This document shows positions 23,601 to 34,520 of a stretch of DNA of 64,000 nucleotides, in pieces. The translations under genes were made by a program, and so were the position numbers. How positions within the stretch are numbered: the first letter of the stretch is position 1; each line of letters starts with the position of its first letter. Source of the stretch: Amyelois transitella. Taxonomy: Eukaryota > Arthropoda > Insecta > Lepidoptera > Pyralidae. Where the stretch lies: contig NC_083532.1 in assembly GCF_032362555.1 (NCBI RefSeq), positions 261,001-325,000 of the forward strand. The letters run 5' to 3'. A model generated the notes under the pieces. That model did not search any database, was not told the origin of the DNA, and saw only the letters and a list, made by a program, of their open reading frames with translations.

Positions 23601-26459
23601 ATACTTATATAGATAAACATCCAAGACCCAGGCCAAATCAGAAAAAGTTCTTTTCATCATGCCCTGGCCGGGATTCGAACCCGGGACCTCCGGTGTCACA
23701 GACAAGCGTACTACCGCTGCGCCACAGCGGCCGTCAAATAATATAATACCAATAGCGGCAAATTCACGGATTGGAGAATTAATACAAACTTTGACCTAAC
23801 ATCGTCTGTCGCGCGGTTCCCCAGGCATCACACCGGCCTACAGGAAGATGCTCAGCTTATAAACAAAATATCCTGTTAATTGCCGTCTCGAATTCCCACG
23901 GGAATTATTTAAATTTTATATAAATCAATTAATTACAACGATGCATTCTCTCGTCCACATTTATTTTCTAAGTTTGGATAGTTGTGAAGTTGACGTTGTT
24001 AAAGAAAATGCTGCAGTGCAGTTTGTTACCGCTTCTTCTGGAAGCGGCAGTGAACTTGGTTTTAAGTAATTTATTTCACCAATGTTGTGAAACCAAATGA
24101 TATGAGAATTATTAAGTGATATGAAGTGTCCCATAATAATGAAAAAAAAATGTTAAATGAATATATTGATTAATATTTTTCAGGTGCCGTGTGGTGCCCG
24201 GCACCGATATAAAAAAGAATAGGACCACTCCATCTCTTTCCCATGTATGTCGTAAAAGTCGACTAAGGGATAGGCTTACAAACTTGGGATTCTTTTTAAG
24301 GCGATGGGCTAACAACCTGTCACTATTTGAATCTCAATTCTATCATTAAGCCAAATAGCTGAACGTGGCCATTCAGTCTTTTCAAGGCTGTTGGCTCTGT
24401 CTACCCCGCAAGGGATATAGACGTGACCATATGTATGTATTTTTCAGGTTATGCCCAACGTACATACATTAAGAAGTCACGTCAGAGAAATCCACATGAA
24501 ATGCTTTGCGATGAAGTGCGCAGACTGTCTGAGGGTGCATCGGTGTCACGGCGACCTGGTGAAACATGTACACGGACACAGGCCGGGCTTGAAGTGAGTG
24601 TAATTACGTTTGAAGTATGTGTAATTACGTTTGAAGTAAGTGTAATTACGTTTGATGTAAGTGTAATTACGTTTGAAGTAAGTGTAATTACGTTTGAAGT
24701 ATGTGTAATTACGTTTGAAGTAAGTGTAATTACGTTTGAAGTAAGTGTAATTACGTTTGAAGTAAGTGTAATTACGTTTGAAGTAAGTGTAATTACGTTT
24801 GATGTAAGTGTAATTACGTTTGAAGTAAGTGTAATTACGTTTGAAGTATGTGTAATTACGTTTGAAGTAGGTATAATTACGTTTGAAGTAAGTGTAATTA
24901 TGTTTGATGTAGGTGTAATTATGTATTATTATATAGTGCCGTGTGGTTAGCGGCACCAAAAAAAAAAAAAGAACAGGACTAATCCATCTCGTTCCCATGG
25001 ATGTCATAAAAGGCGACTAGGGATAGGCTTATAAACTTGGGATTCTTCTTTTAGGCGATAGGCTAGCAACCTGTCACTATTTGAATCTTAATTCTATTAT
25101 TGCATTACCAAACAGCTGAACGTAGCCTATCAGTCTCTTTAAGACTCCGTCTACCCCGCATGGGATATACGTGACTATTGTAGCATTAGTATTTGATCTT
25201 GTGGAACATATACACGGACACAGGCCGTGCTTGAAGTGAGTGTAATTATGTTTGTAGTTGGTATAATAATGTTTCATTCGACGGCCTCTGTGGCGCAGCG
25301 GTAGTACGCTTGCCTGCGACACCGGAGGACCCGGGTTCGAATCCCGGCCAGGGCATGACGAGAAAATAACTTTTTCTTATTGGCCTGGGTCTTGGATGTT
25401 TATCTATATTAAGTATTTATTATAAAATATAGTATCGTTGACTTAGTATCTCGTAACACATGTCTCGAACTTACTTCGAGGCTAAACTCAATCTGTGTAA
25501 TTTGTCCAAAAAAAAAAAAACATATTGTGAATGTGGATGAAGCGAAAGAAGTATTCAGGTATCTGCCTACCCCTCCGGAAAAGAAGCGTGACTAATAAAT
25601 TGCTATTCATTCTCATCCCAACAGGAATTACTGCCATTATTGCAACCAGCACTTCACCAACCCTGAGGATATGGACGCCCACGTGGAGGTCCACTTCTCA
25701 GGGCCACAAACCGACCGGCCTTGTTTCGGCTGCGGAGAGATATTCCAGAACGAGGACCAGCTCAGGAAGCACATCTTCGAATTCGGCGCTCTGAGGCGGC
25801 CGGGCCCTCACTCCGAAGACGAGGTCACTTGCGACATATGCTCCAAGAACTGTGTGACAGTTGGCAAATTGAAGATACACAGGAAAATACATGAATACAA
25901 GGAGAGGTGTTTTGTGTGTGATACGTGCGGTAACTCCTATTTCAACTACTGGACGTATCAGTCCCATATAAAAGTGCACGGGGAACGGACGGAGATATGC
26001 AAGATTTGCAAGAAAGGATTCCCGACCAAAGTCAAGTTGAAGAACCACGCTAAAACCCATTTGGTGGATAGGCCGTACTCGTGTGAGCAATGTGGCAGCG
26101 CTTTCAAAACGAAGACCAAGCTGACTCGTCACCAGATGATCCATACGGATGCTAAGCCGTACGTGTGTGTGATATGTGACAAGAGTTTCAGACAGAAGAA
26201 CGGTTTGAAAGTGCATTCGGCTCAGCACACCGGTGTCAGGCCGTATCAGTGTGAGTTTTGTGATAGGACGTTCACGAATAACCCTAACAGGGATAAACAT
26301 ATGAGACGGAGACATGGTGTGCCTCTGTACAAGGCTAAGGAGGCTCCCAAAGAGATAATGGACTCGAACGCCAAGGAGTGGTTGAATCAGGTGACAGCGA
26401 ATCAGAAGAAACGGAAGGATGTTAATGAGACTGTAGTTGAAATGAGTGGTGCAATGTAG
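20667..26459 (+). CDS. ZAD-C2H2 zinc-finger protein 3 (six exons, 14 fingers)
   Basis: Third ZAD zinc-finger paralogue. Exons: 20667-21282, 21524-21902, 22350-22505, 23228-23333, 24448-24593 and 25625-26459, with phases 1, 2, 2, 0 and 2, giving 745 residues and no internal stop. The ZAD is in exon 1 (HCRFC ... ACGSC). Exons 2-3 encode a four-finger block (SWASYLWSC ... CELCGEIF). Exons 4-6 encode a second block of the same plan (SWDDYIYTC ... CFGCGEIF), followed by six regular fingers ending HMRRRHG. The fourth finger of each block lacks its final histidine. There is a short basic tail and no TPEGVFPIN motif. AATAAA lies at 26496-26501, immediately before a Helitron-like repeat. Introns are repeat-filled and carry a duplicated acceptor (24174-24183) and a donor-bearing minisatellite (24591-24926). 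Exon borders rest on splice consensus, finger continuity and the paralogues; cDNA would settle exon 4. Confidence 0.88.
21903..22349 (+). other. ZAD3 intron 2
   Basis: Phase-2 intron (EYLR/LYCQYC). It carries an A fragment in each orientation (21908-21990 plus, 22085-22190 minus). Confidence 0.75.
22506..23227 (+). other. ZAD3 intron 3
   Basis: A full A repeat (22647-22914) joins directly to a headless B SINE tail (22915-23008), followed by the C repeat. Only about 140 bp at the 5' end and 20 bp at the 3' end are not repeats. Confidence 0.75.
23013..23207 (-). mobile_element. C repeat 20 nt before the ZAD3 exon-4 acceptor
   Basis: CTAG end at 23013 and TC end at 23207, with an internal deletion compared with the 260-bp copies. 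It leaves only the tract TTTATTTATTTTACTTACAG between itself and exon 4. Confidence 0.75.
23494..23737 (-). mobile_element. B SINE inside an F repeat, ZAD3 intron 4
   Basis: Complete minus-strand copy with intact A and B boxes. It sits, with a G tail fragment (23440-23482), between two pieces of one F repeat (23340-23420 and 23745-23850), so both arrived after F. Confidence 0.88.
24174..24183 (+). repeat. Target-site duplication containing a copied 3' splice site
   Basis: TATTTTTCAG, identical to 24438-24447, which is the acceptor of ZAD3 exon 5. GT follows both copies. Confidence 0.88.
24184..24437 (+). mobile_element. A repeat inserted at the ZAD3 exon-5 splice acceptor
   Basis: Full-length A element of 254 bp from GTGCCGTGTGG to the TATG tail. 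It is flanked by direct repeats TATTTTTCAG (24174-24183 and 24438-24447). The right copy is the 3' splice site used by exon 5, so the insertion duplicated the acceptor. A branch-point-like GTGAC lies near the element's 3' end. Confidence 0.9.
24591..24926 (+). repeat. 16 x 21-bp minisatellite made of splice-donor sequences
   Basis: Sixteen exact-length 21-bp units starting at the last codon of ZAD3 exon 5. Consensus GAAGTAAGTGTAATTACGTTT. Unit 1 (GAAGTGAGTG) is the exon end plus its real donor. Ten units have GTAAGT, three GTATGT, two GTAGGT and one GTGAGT, so every unit keeps a usable-looking donor. Single-base variants are scattered and there is no spacer. Confidence 0.97.
25188..25262 (+). 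repeat. Partial duplicate of ZAD3 exon 5 end with its donor
   Basis: Reads DLVEHIHGHRPCLK and then GTGAGTGTAATTATG. It matches the end of exon 5 (DLVKHVHGHRPGLK plus GTGAGTGTAATTACG) with a few substitutions, followed by remnants of the same 21-bp unit. It lies about 600 bp downstream of the true exon end, between an A repeat and a B SINE. It has no upstream acceptor that I can see, so it is probably not spliced. Confidence 0.85.
25277..25508 (+). mobile_element. B SINE, full length, ZAD3 intron 5
   Basis: Head with GTGGCGCAGCGGTAG and GGTTCGAATCC, body TTGGCCTGGGTCTTGGATG, ending TGTAATTTGTCC. It is followed by poly-A and a G tail fragment (25524-25592) close to the exon-6 acceptor. Confidence 0.9.
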
Positions 26460-26501
26460 TGTTATATTGTCTGTGGTGTGTTTATATCAGTTGTAAATAA
26501 A

Positions 26502-26757
26502 CGAGCTGTGCCCGCGACTTCGTCCGCGTGGAATAGTTATTTTGGGCATCATTGAAGCCCTCAAGGATGAATAATTTACCCCGTTTCACATTTTCCATTA
26601 TTTCACCTAATAGTTGCAGCGTGATGTTATATAGCCTAAAGCCTTCCTCGATAAATGATCTATTCAACGCAAAAAGTATTTATTTTTATATTTTTTTTCA
26701 TTACCATTTATTTTTCAAATATAAACAAACTTTTCAGTTTTATAATATTAGTAAAGA
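26502..26757 (-). mobile_element. C repeat immediately after the ZAD3 poly(A) signal
   Basis: It starts right after AATAAA (26496-26501); CTAG is mutated to CGAG. It probably lies at or beyond the mRNA cleavage site and may form the end of the 3' UTR. Confidence 0.75.
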
Positions 26758-27676
26758 TTAATGTGAAATACAATTAAATGATTTAAGATTAATTATTTTA
26801 GCAAACTGTTTTTACTTAATAATTGTATTAACTTACATTTAAACTTTTGTACGTTTACTTGACGGGGTAGGCAGAGTCTTCAATGTTGATAGCAGAATAC
26901 AGTTTTATTTTATTATATTGTTATAATTATATTTTTATTAAGTATGTACAAAAAAAAAAGTTGTAAACTCTGTTTTTGTCATAGGAATTTGTCATTTGAG
27001 GGTAAGAAGTAATCTGTCGGAATGTTTGTTCATGCGTCGTGCAAAAACTATGTTTCGATTTTTATTTTGTTTATAAATAAACTATGAACAAACAATTGCC
27101 GTGTGGTTCTCAGAACTATAGACTAGGACCACTCCATATTCTTTCCTTTGGTAACCGTTAGTTGCGACTAAGAGAGATTAATAAATAAACTTGGGATTCA
27201 TATAATCACGTCGATATCCCTTGCAGGGTAGACAGAGCCAGTAGACTTGAAAGACTGACAGGCCAAGTTCAGTTGTTTGATTTGTGATGAACTGAGATTC
27301 AAATAGTGACAGGTTGCTAGCCCATCGCCTGAAAGCAGAATCCCAAGTTTATAAGCCTATCCCTTAGCCGCCTTTTACGGATGTTATGGAGTGATCCTAT
27401 TCTTTCTTTTTTCGTGACGGGAACCAACACAACAAACTATTCTGCTGAAAAGTTACTAGTTGTAATGTCTGTGTACTTTAAAAATCTTATGTATTTTGTG
27501 CAATAAAATGTTTTTCTTAAAATACATGCCTATCTTAGTTTTATTTTTGACGGCCTCTTGTGGCGCAGCGGTAGTGCGCTTGTCTGTGACGCCGGAGATC
27601 CTGGATTCTAATCCCGGCCAGGGCATGATGGGAGACGAACTTTCTCTGATTGGCCTTGGTCTTGGATGTTTATCTA

Positions 27677-27689
27677 TATAAGTATTTAT
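27677..27689 (+). repeat. Target-site duplication of the nested A repeat, left copy
   Basis: TATAAGTATTTAT; the identical right copy is at 27947-27959. Confidence 0.9.
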
Positions 27690-27946
27690 GCGCTGTGTGG
27701 TTCCCGGCATCTAGAAAAAAGAATAGGACCACTCCATCTCTCTCCCATGAATGTCGTAAAAGGCGACTATGGGGTAGGCTTATAAACATGGGATTCTTCT
27801 TTTAGGCGATGGGCTAGCAACCTGTCACTACATATTTGAATCTCAATTCAATCTTTAAGCTAAATAGTTGAACGTGGCCTATCAGTCTTTTCAAGATTGT
27901 TGGCTCTGTCTGCCTTGCACGGGATATAGACGTGATTATATGTATG
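27690..27946 (+). mobile_element. A repeat nested in a B SINE
   Basis: A 257-bp element between two copies of TATAAGTATTTAT (27677-27689 and 27947-27959). It interrupts a tRNA-derived SINE whose halves are 27548-27689 and 27947-28060. The 13-bp target-site duplication marks retroposition. Confidence 0.92.
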
Positions 27947-28430
27947 TATAAGTATTTATTATATAGTATCGTTGAGTTAGTATCTCGTAACACAAGTCCC
28001 GAACTTGCTTCGAGGCTAACTCAATCTGTGTAATGTTTTCCGTGTATATTCATTAATTTTATTTATTTTCTCTCGTAGTCAGCCTACTGGCGTTAGTTCC
28101 GATTGCGTCCCTACCTCTCAAGAGGAGCCCGGGGTCCGCCCGTTAACACTGGATTGGGTGAGTCAGGTTTTTACACGAAGCGTCGAACTACCGTCTTACC
28201 TCCGCAAAAAGCAAAGATTTCACGGATTGGAGCATATATACGACCTCCGACACAACATCGTCTGTCGCGCGGTTCCCCAGGCGTCACACCAGCCTGGCGG
28301 GAGATCTTCCCTTTGGTGGAGGTCGAGCCGAATCATCGCTCCCGCTACAAATTGTCAAAACACCGACGCCCATCTCTCTATTATAAATTTATACATACAT
28401 AGTTACGTCTAATTCTCTCGTGGGGTAGCA

Positions 28431-31400
28431 GAGTAAACATTTTTGAAGATATCAAAGATCTCAAAACTTTTTTATAATTAGGTAAGATGTAGATGATTTA
28501 TATTAAAAATAGTAAATTTAATCATTGTGAATTGACAAACTAACAATTAATGGAAATAAAACGAGTTTATTATGCATATTTTTTATTTTTATTTCAGTAC
28601 AACAACCTAACATGAATCTACTATATAAATTATCAACATTTAACTACGCGCATTTCTATAAATAACATTCATAAAATCACGTCTATATCCCTTGGGGGGT
28701 AGACAGAGGTAACAGTCCTGGAAAGACTGAAAGGCCACGTTCAGCTGTATGGCTTTATGATAGTATTGAGATTCAAATAGTGACAGGTTGCTAGCACATC
28801 GTCTATAAGAAGAATACAAAGTTTTTTAGCATATCCCTTAGTCTTCATTATATAATTATATAAATTTATTAAAAATATACCTACAAATAAAAAAATAACA
28901 GTATGTAGGACGCGTCACTTAAATCCACTGATACACAGAGAAAACTATTAAATTTAAGAAAAAAAAAACAATTTTGACATTTCGTAAGTAGTGATGTGTC
29001 TAGATGGCCCATCGCCTACTAGAAGAATCCATAGTTTAATCACAACATAGTATAAAGCAACGTCGCTTCTCGCGTCTGTCCCTATCTCTAAGTATGTCTG
29101 TATGTATACATCTTAGATCTTTTAAACTACACAACGAATTTTGATGAAGATTTTCTAATATATAGTGATTCAAGAGGAACATACAGGTGAACATGGCCTT
29201 TCAGTCGTTTCAAGACTGTTGGCTATGTCTACCCCGCAAGGGATTTAGACGTAACTATAAGTATGCCTGTATGTATTCAATAGGAAGGTTTATATTTTAG
29301 CGGGAGCTATTTTTGTGAATTGTGGCGTAGAGATATCGCCATCTTATGTAAAAATGCTACCCGTGGTAAGCCGCGGCGGGTCGCTAGTAAATTTAAATGC
29401 AAATCTCTTATCTGTCCATTAACATTTCAAAGCTAAACAGCTGAATCAATTTTTATGAAAATGTTGAATAGAGCAATTATATCTATACTAATATTATAAA
29501 GCTGAAGAGTTTGTTTGTTTGAACGCGCTAATCTCAGGAACTACTGGTTCGAATTGAAAAGTTATTTTTGCGTTGAATAGACATTTATCGAGGAAGGCTT
29601 TAGGCTGTATAACATCACGCTGCAACACTAAGGAGCTAAGAAATAATGGAAAATGTGAAAAAAACTGAAAGAAAATTATTCAATGATGCCCAAAATAACT
29701 ATTCCACGCGCACGATGTTGCGGGCACAGCTAGTCAATTAGGTACTGCTGGCCTTTCAGTGTTTGCCAGACTGTTGGTTTTGTCTACCCGGCAAAGGAAA
29801 AAGACGTTATTAAATGAAGATGTCTTTTTGCTACCTACATAACTGCTGTATTATAAGCTAGCGAAATGGCGAGAACTCTTCACAAGATAATAAACTAAAC
29901 AAGAAAATCACAGACAAAGTATCCTATGCGCCTACGCCTACACACTAAACATTTATAATATCTTTTTACAGAAGCATTGCTAAAACACGTAGATATATGT
30001 ATGTATATTTACATAATTTTCGCTTATTTTTATTAAATAAGTAGGTATAATATTTTTTTAATTAAGAAAACCTTGATTTTTATGTAAATTTACGTAAGTA
30101 GCTAAAAAAATAAGTAAATAAAAAAAATATTAACATTTGGAGACGAGAAGATCTAAGTAAAAAATGAATAAAAATATATACAGGTCAAAGTTAAACCCAA
30201 AATGTCCTTCCAAAGATTTAAACTTAATGATAATAACATTATTTTTTGAGGTTCATTTCATACCTATGTATTTTTATTCAATGTAGGTAATTTTTAATCT
30301 TAACACTAAAATCCTTAAAATCTAGAAACTTATGATATTTTTCTTTGATATGGAAACGATAAACGCAATGTATTCTGATTTAAAATTATCACTATATACC
30401 AACATTATTTTAATCAACGATTATTTACTAAGGTATGATAGGAGCGCATAAAAGCGGAGATGTGGATTATTTGTCAATGTAAATTGACCAACATCGAAGT
30501 GAAATCTGGAAACCTTTTAATTACATTTTTAAAATTTTAACTTCATTTGAAGTCTGTGAACTTTATTCTATATTTAAGTTTTATAATATGTAGGTACTTT
30601 TAATTGGTTTATTTTCATACTTACTTACCTAGCTTCAATATTATTTTGGCGCTAAAGTACACCAGTAGGTATTTATCTATTTACACTATATCTTATTATT
30701 TACTAACGAGTATTTTACCTTAAGCTATTGGAAGACTTTCGTGATATTGTTTGTTGCGATTATTCTTGGTTGGCACCATGCAGGTAGAAAAATAGATTTT
30801 CTTACATCAAAATGTCAATAAAAACTATAGATTCTTAGGTATATACATTCTTGCGTTAATGAGGTAACTGATAGACAATGTGTATTCAAAACTACTGAGT
30901 GTAGGAAGATGGATGGTAGGTAAATTATTTAAGAAAAAGGGAGCACTAAAATTAAATTAAAATATTTATATCCCAAATTCTAACGGGAACGGCAAATAAT
31001 CGAGATTTAGTTCTGAATTGAATGACACAATTCCCGCCAAAATCTTGTTGATAAGATTCGTGTCACAAGTTCTTTCTTTTTTTTAATGATGTCAGAATAT
31101 TTTTTTTTCTACCTATTTGGTTCACTACACTATGTTAACCATACACATACATACATCGCACTTTTATACATACACTCGTAATTAAATAAATATAAACCAA
31201 ATATATTAAAAAATTAGGTTTATGAAATAAAATATAAAAAAAATATTTAAATCGATTACTTATCCGTCATCTTTGATTCATGCAAAGATAAAACATATCT
31301 AGTAATGTTTGGTATTACAGCGAAAGTAGGTAAGTTTGCTTAAAATAACGTCATAGTTTGATTAAACTGAACAGCGACTCAACAGCTGACAATACCTAAT

Positions 31401-34400
31401 CAAAGAATGGTGGCAATCCTTAATTGCTGTATTTAGTCAATGTAGAGTTTATACGGCAACAGACATGTCAAAATTTTATTTGCCCGCCGAGCTAAAAAAA
31501 AACTGATAACTCTGATTATTAAGGAATTAGCTTACATGTGGAAACTTGAATATTTCCAGAATGTCTTCACTGTTGCGTCGCCTGGTAATTACTTATTTCT
31601 AAATAAGAACGAAATTATGATGAAAAGACAAAAACTTAATCGATTAAATAAAATCACAATCATTATTTCACTTTCCCATACATACCTCGTCAAAAATATA
31701 ATATTCTCTCTTACAATATACTTGCCTATAATGTTTATTTAAGTACATATAATTATATCTTAAGTACTTACCTAGTAATACTTAGGTATTGGATATTAAA
31801 ATTATGTTACTAATTATGCATATTCTATAACTTTGGGGCACAATCTGGTTCGCATATTTTATAGGGATTCTAATTTTGCAGTGTTATTGTTATGTAAGGC
31901 TAATCGATTAAAGAAATTAACTACAAAACTTATATTACATGCTTTTTCACGCGGGATCAAAAGTGCCCACATTTTCATAACTGTTAAATTTAAAAGGTGG
32001 TGCTTTTTAACATTTACGATTTATTTTTTAGTATTTTCGACAACTAAACTCAACTGCACTAAACGGTTGCGTCATAAATTTTATTCATGTTTAATAAATT
32101 TTTTTTTATGTGTATTAAGTATACTGTTTATAAAAAGTTACGATTATAGACCTGGTCCAAGCCCTTTTGACCCCGACAAGGCTATGTCTCTGTTTCTTAT
32201 TTACTATTAAGAGAAGTAATTTCTGTCGATTCTATAACTCTATATTTTTAATAAATGGCTAGATCTAGATCATTAGTCTCGAGTGATTTAGAAACATGTG
32301 AAATTGTGCGTTGGTTGAACTGGGATTTATTTTGAGGGGTAAGTACTAACTAATTCAATTTTAATTACTTATTTTTAAAAATTTGTAGCACAGGGAATCT
32401 ATTTGCTTACTTTGATTATGCTTTATTATTGTCCTATCGTTTATTTAATGTGGTTTTGATGAAGAGATCTTGGAGAACCGACTAAAAATGAAGTGAGTCA
32501 AGGCAAAGAGACTTTATCTTTACTCTTAATTATTATAAATCGCCTTATCACCTGCATGCAGCAAATTTTTTGAATTAAGTTATATGAAAATTTTGCCTTA
32601 CAGGAGACTCATAATTTGTATTATTGTGTGTTTCTTATATTTTCGTATCTAATTTATTTATTTAAAGATGCAGTATTTTCAACCGTTATGATCACATCAA
32701 TAAAAAATATTACGAAATATTCAATGCAAACCAATTTTGAGATACAGAATATAATCGTCAGCTAATTATAGGATTTTTTTTTATTTGTGAACTCGATTTA
32801 AAAGTGCACGCTATTTACAATGCGTATAATACAGTTTAAACAGATATTGCACCACCCAATTTTAGGGAAAATTTAGGGAATCGTTGTAAAATTTTCTATA
32901 TATTATATTGTTACATTGTAAATTTAAGGTACAATATTTGAGAAGAAATTAATATTAACTTAAATAAAACGAAAACTTTTTTATTGTAAAATCCAACGAC
33001 GTGGTTAAGAAATATATACGAGATCACTTTGGGAATTATCACATTTATCAAAATGTAAACTTAGGAAATGAAAGCAAAATTACTTTGTATAAACATTTAA
33101 CTTGCAGACGCCTCTTTAAACTAGAGTTTCCTAAATATATTCCTTAAAATTGGTCGGTGTAATTCTTTACCTGAATATTATTATTAATTACCTATAGAAA
33201 TTGACAAAAACACCAAAACTACAAAACACCTATTTTTTCACTATGACAAATTCGTAAAATTGAAAAATTTAGGGAGTCAAACGAATTTTGTAATTGACTG
33301 GTAGGTGAAAATCAAAGGATAAATAAAAAAAAGAAACTAAATGAAAATAAATTTTAATAAGTAAATAAAAAAAAAATGCCTAATTCACATTTAAAATACA
33401 GTTTGACACTGATATTTATAAATATAACGATTATATTGTCATTCACACAGTATCTTTTGAAATTACAATTTATACACTTATTTTATGGAATAAACATGAT
33501 TACTTATTACTTAATTTAATACAAAATATTTTAAGCCATATACATACTTTACCTAGTTTTATTACACTTAAATTGCAATTTTTACTTAATAAAAATAAAC
33601 GTCTGCTTAATCTAGATAACTTACTTACAACTTGATAAAAAATACTTAAATAAAGTAAATAATATTCAAAAGAATATGCCGGGATAAAATAAAATTAATA
33701 ACGTACAAATGTATTTTTTACAATTTGGATTTATTAATTTAAAAAATAGTAGATAGTATTTCAAATTCTGAAATGCCTATGTTGGTTTGGTAACGAAATA
33801 TTTATTCAAGAATATTTTTTATCAAGTGAAAGTAATAAACATAATGTTAACATTGTGTATTATTAACAATATTTTATTAAAACTTTCATATATTTTACTT
33901 TTATTGAAAAAGTTTACTAATAAAATCATTTAAAATCGCGGTAAATTAAGATATTTTTTAACATAAAGCAATTAAATTAGAATTATAACAGACAGTATTT
34001 CTTTTGAAAAATCGATAAAAGTACAACAATCGTCTTTGTTTCCAGCGGTTAGAACAAATATTTCTTAAACGATAATCAAATCATATTTTTTTTAAACTGT
34101 ATGAATAAATAAATACACGCAATAGCAATTTAGCCCGACCGTTTCACCCCAATTTTACTGACACAGTCAATGGATGCTTATTTTTTAATTATATAAAAAA
34201 ATATATTGTACCAATAAAAACAACAGATGTTGGTTCCAGTAATTTAGCCAGACTATTCACACTACATATCTAACCGAAATATGTAGTCACAAAATAGATT
34301 TATTTACACCAATAAAAATAATCTGAACGTGGCCTTTCAGTTCAACAATGTTGGATCTATTTACCCCCTGAGGGCTCAAGACGTTATTATTTCTAATAAA

Positions 34401-34520
34401 AAATGTAAATAAAAAAATGAAAGCTGTGAGTTTAAGTAATTTAGCCGTTATGATATGTTAGTAATAAAAACAATAGGTAGTTGTAGTCTTTAGAAATGAA
34501 ACCAGATCGATTGACCCCTG
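28431..34520. other. AT-rich gene desert before the tetracysteine gene
   Basis: A copies at 28668-28850 (-), 29181-29275 (+) and 34323-34392 (+), the plus-strand C repeat and a worn F piece near 29300-29390. From about 29800 to 34300 no repeat family, gene or exon was recognised; frames there are short and AT-driven. Candidate regulatory or simply unconstrained DNA. Confidence 0.55.
29482..29733 (+). mobile_element. C repeat, plus orientation
   Basis: TCTATACTAATATTATAAAG at the 5' end and GGGCACAGCTAG at the 3' end; the terminal stem is eroded. Intergenic between ZAD3 and the tetracysteine gene. Confidence 0.78.

Larger units (their letters stand above)
23334..24447 (+). other. ZAD3 intron 4
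   Basis: F repeat pieces around a G tail and B SINE, an E-like variant (24005-24150, CTGCAGTGCAGTTTG ... ATGTTGTGAAACC), then the acceptor-copying A repeat. Confidence 0.75.
24594..25624 (+). other. ZAD3 intron 5
   Basis: In order: donor minisatellite, A repeat (24936-25178), duplicated exon end, B SINE, G tail fragment and exon-6 acceptor CCCAACAG. Confidence 0.8.
27548..28060 (+). mobile_element. B SINE split by a nested A repeat
   Basis: Head and body 27548-27689 and tail 27947-28060, with the inserted A element between. The B box is mutated (GGATTCTAATCC). Confidence 0.9.
26758..28430. other. Repeat-rich DNA downstream of ZAD3
   Basis: A fragments 27097-27190 (+) and 27206-27428 (-), the split B SINE with nested A, and a long F repeat (28062-28366) with CGGATTGGAGCATATATACG and GCGCGGTTCCCCAGGCGTCACACC. 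Confidence 0.65.

Noticed and set aside
24591-24926. Possible CRISPR-like array
   Set aside because: Units are contiguous without spacers, in a eukaryotic intron.
24423-25007. Long open frames on both strands with 7-residue repeats (EVSVITF and KRNYTYF)
   Set aside because: They are the two readings of a 21-bp intronic minisatellite; 21 is a multiple of three so any frame without a stop in one unit stays open. They start inside an exon in the wrong frame or in an A repeat.
25698-26315. 205-codon minus-strand frame
   Set aside because: Same cause: antisense shadow of the ZAD3 finger array.
28103-28402. 99-codon frame
   Set aside because: It lies within an F repeat and is not conserved in other F copies.
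31833-32210. 125-codon plus-strand frame in the AT-rich desert
   Set aside because: Composition is AT-driven with no domain, no signal and no splice support; the start is a non-ATG codon.
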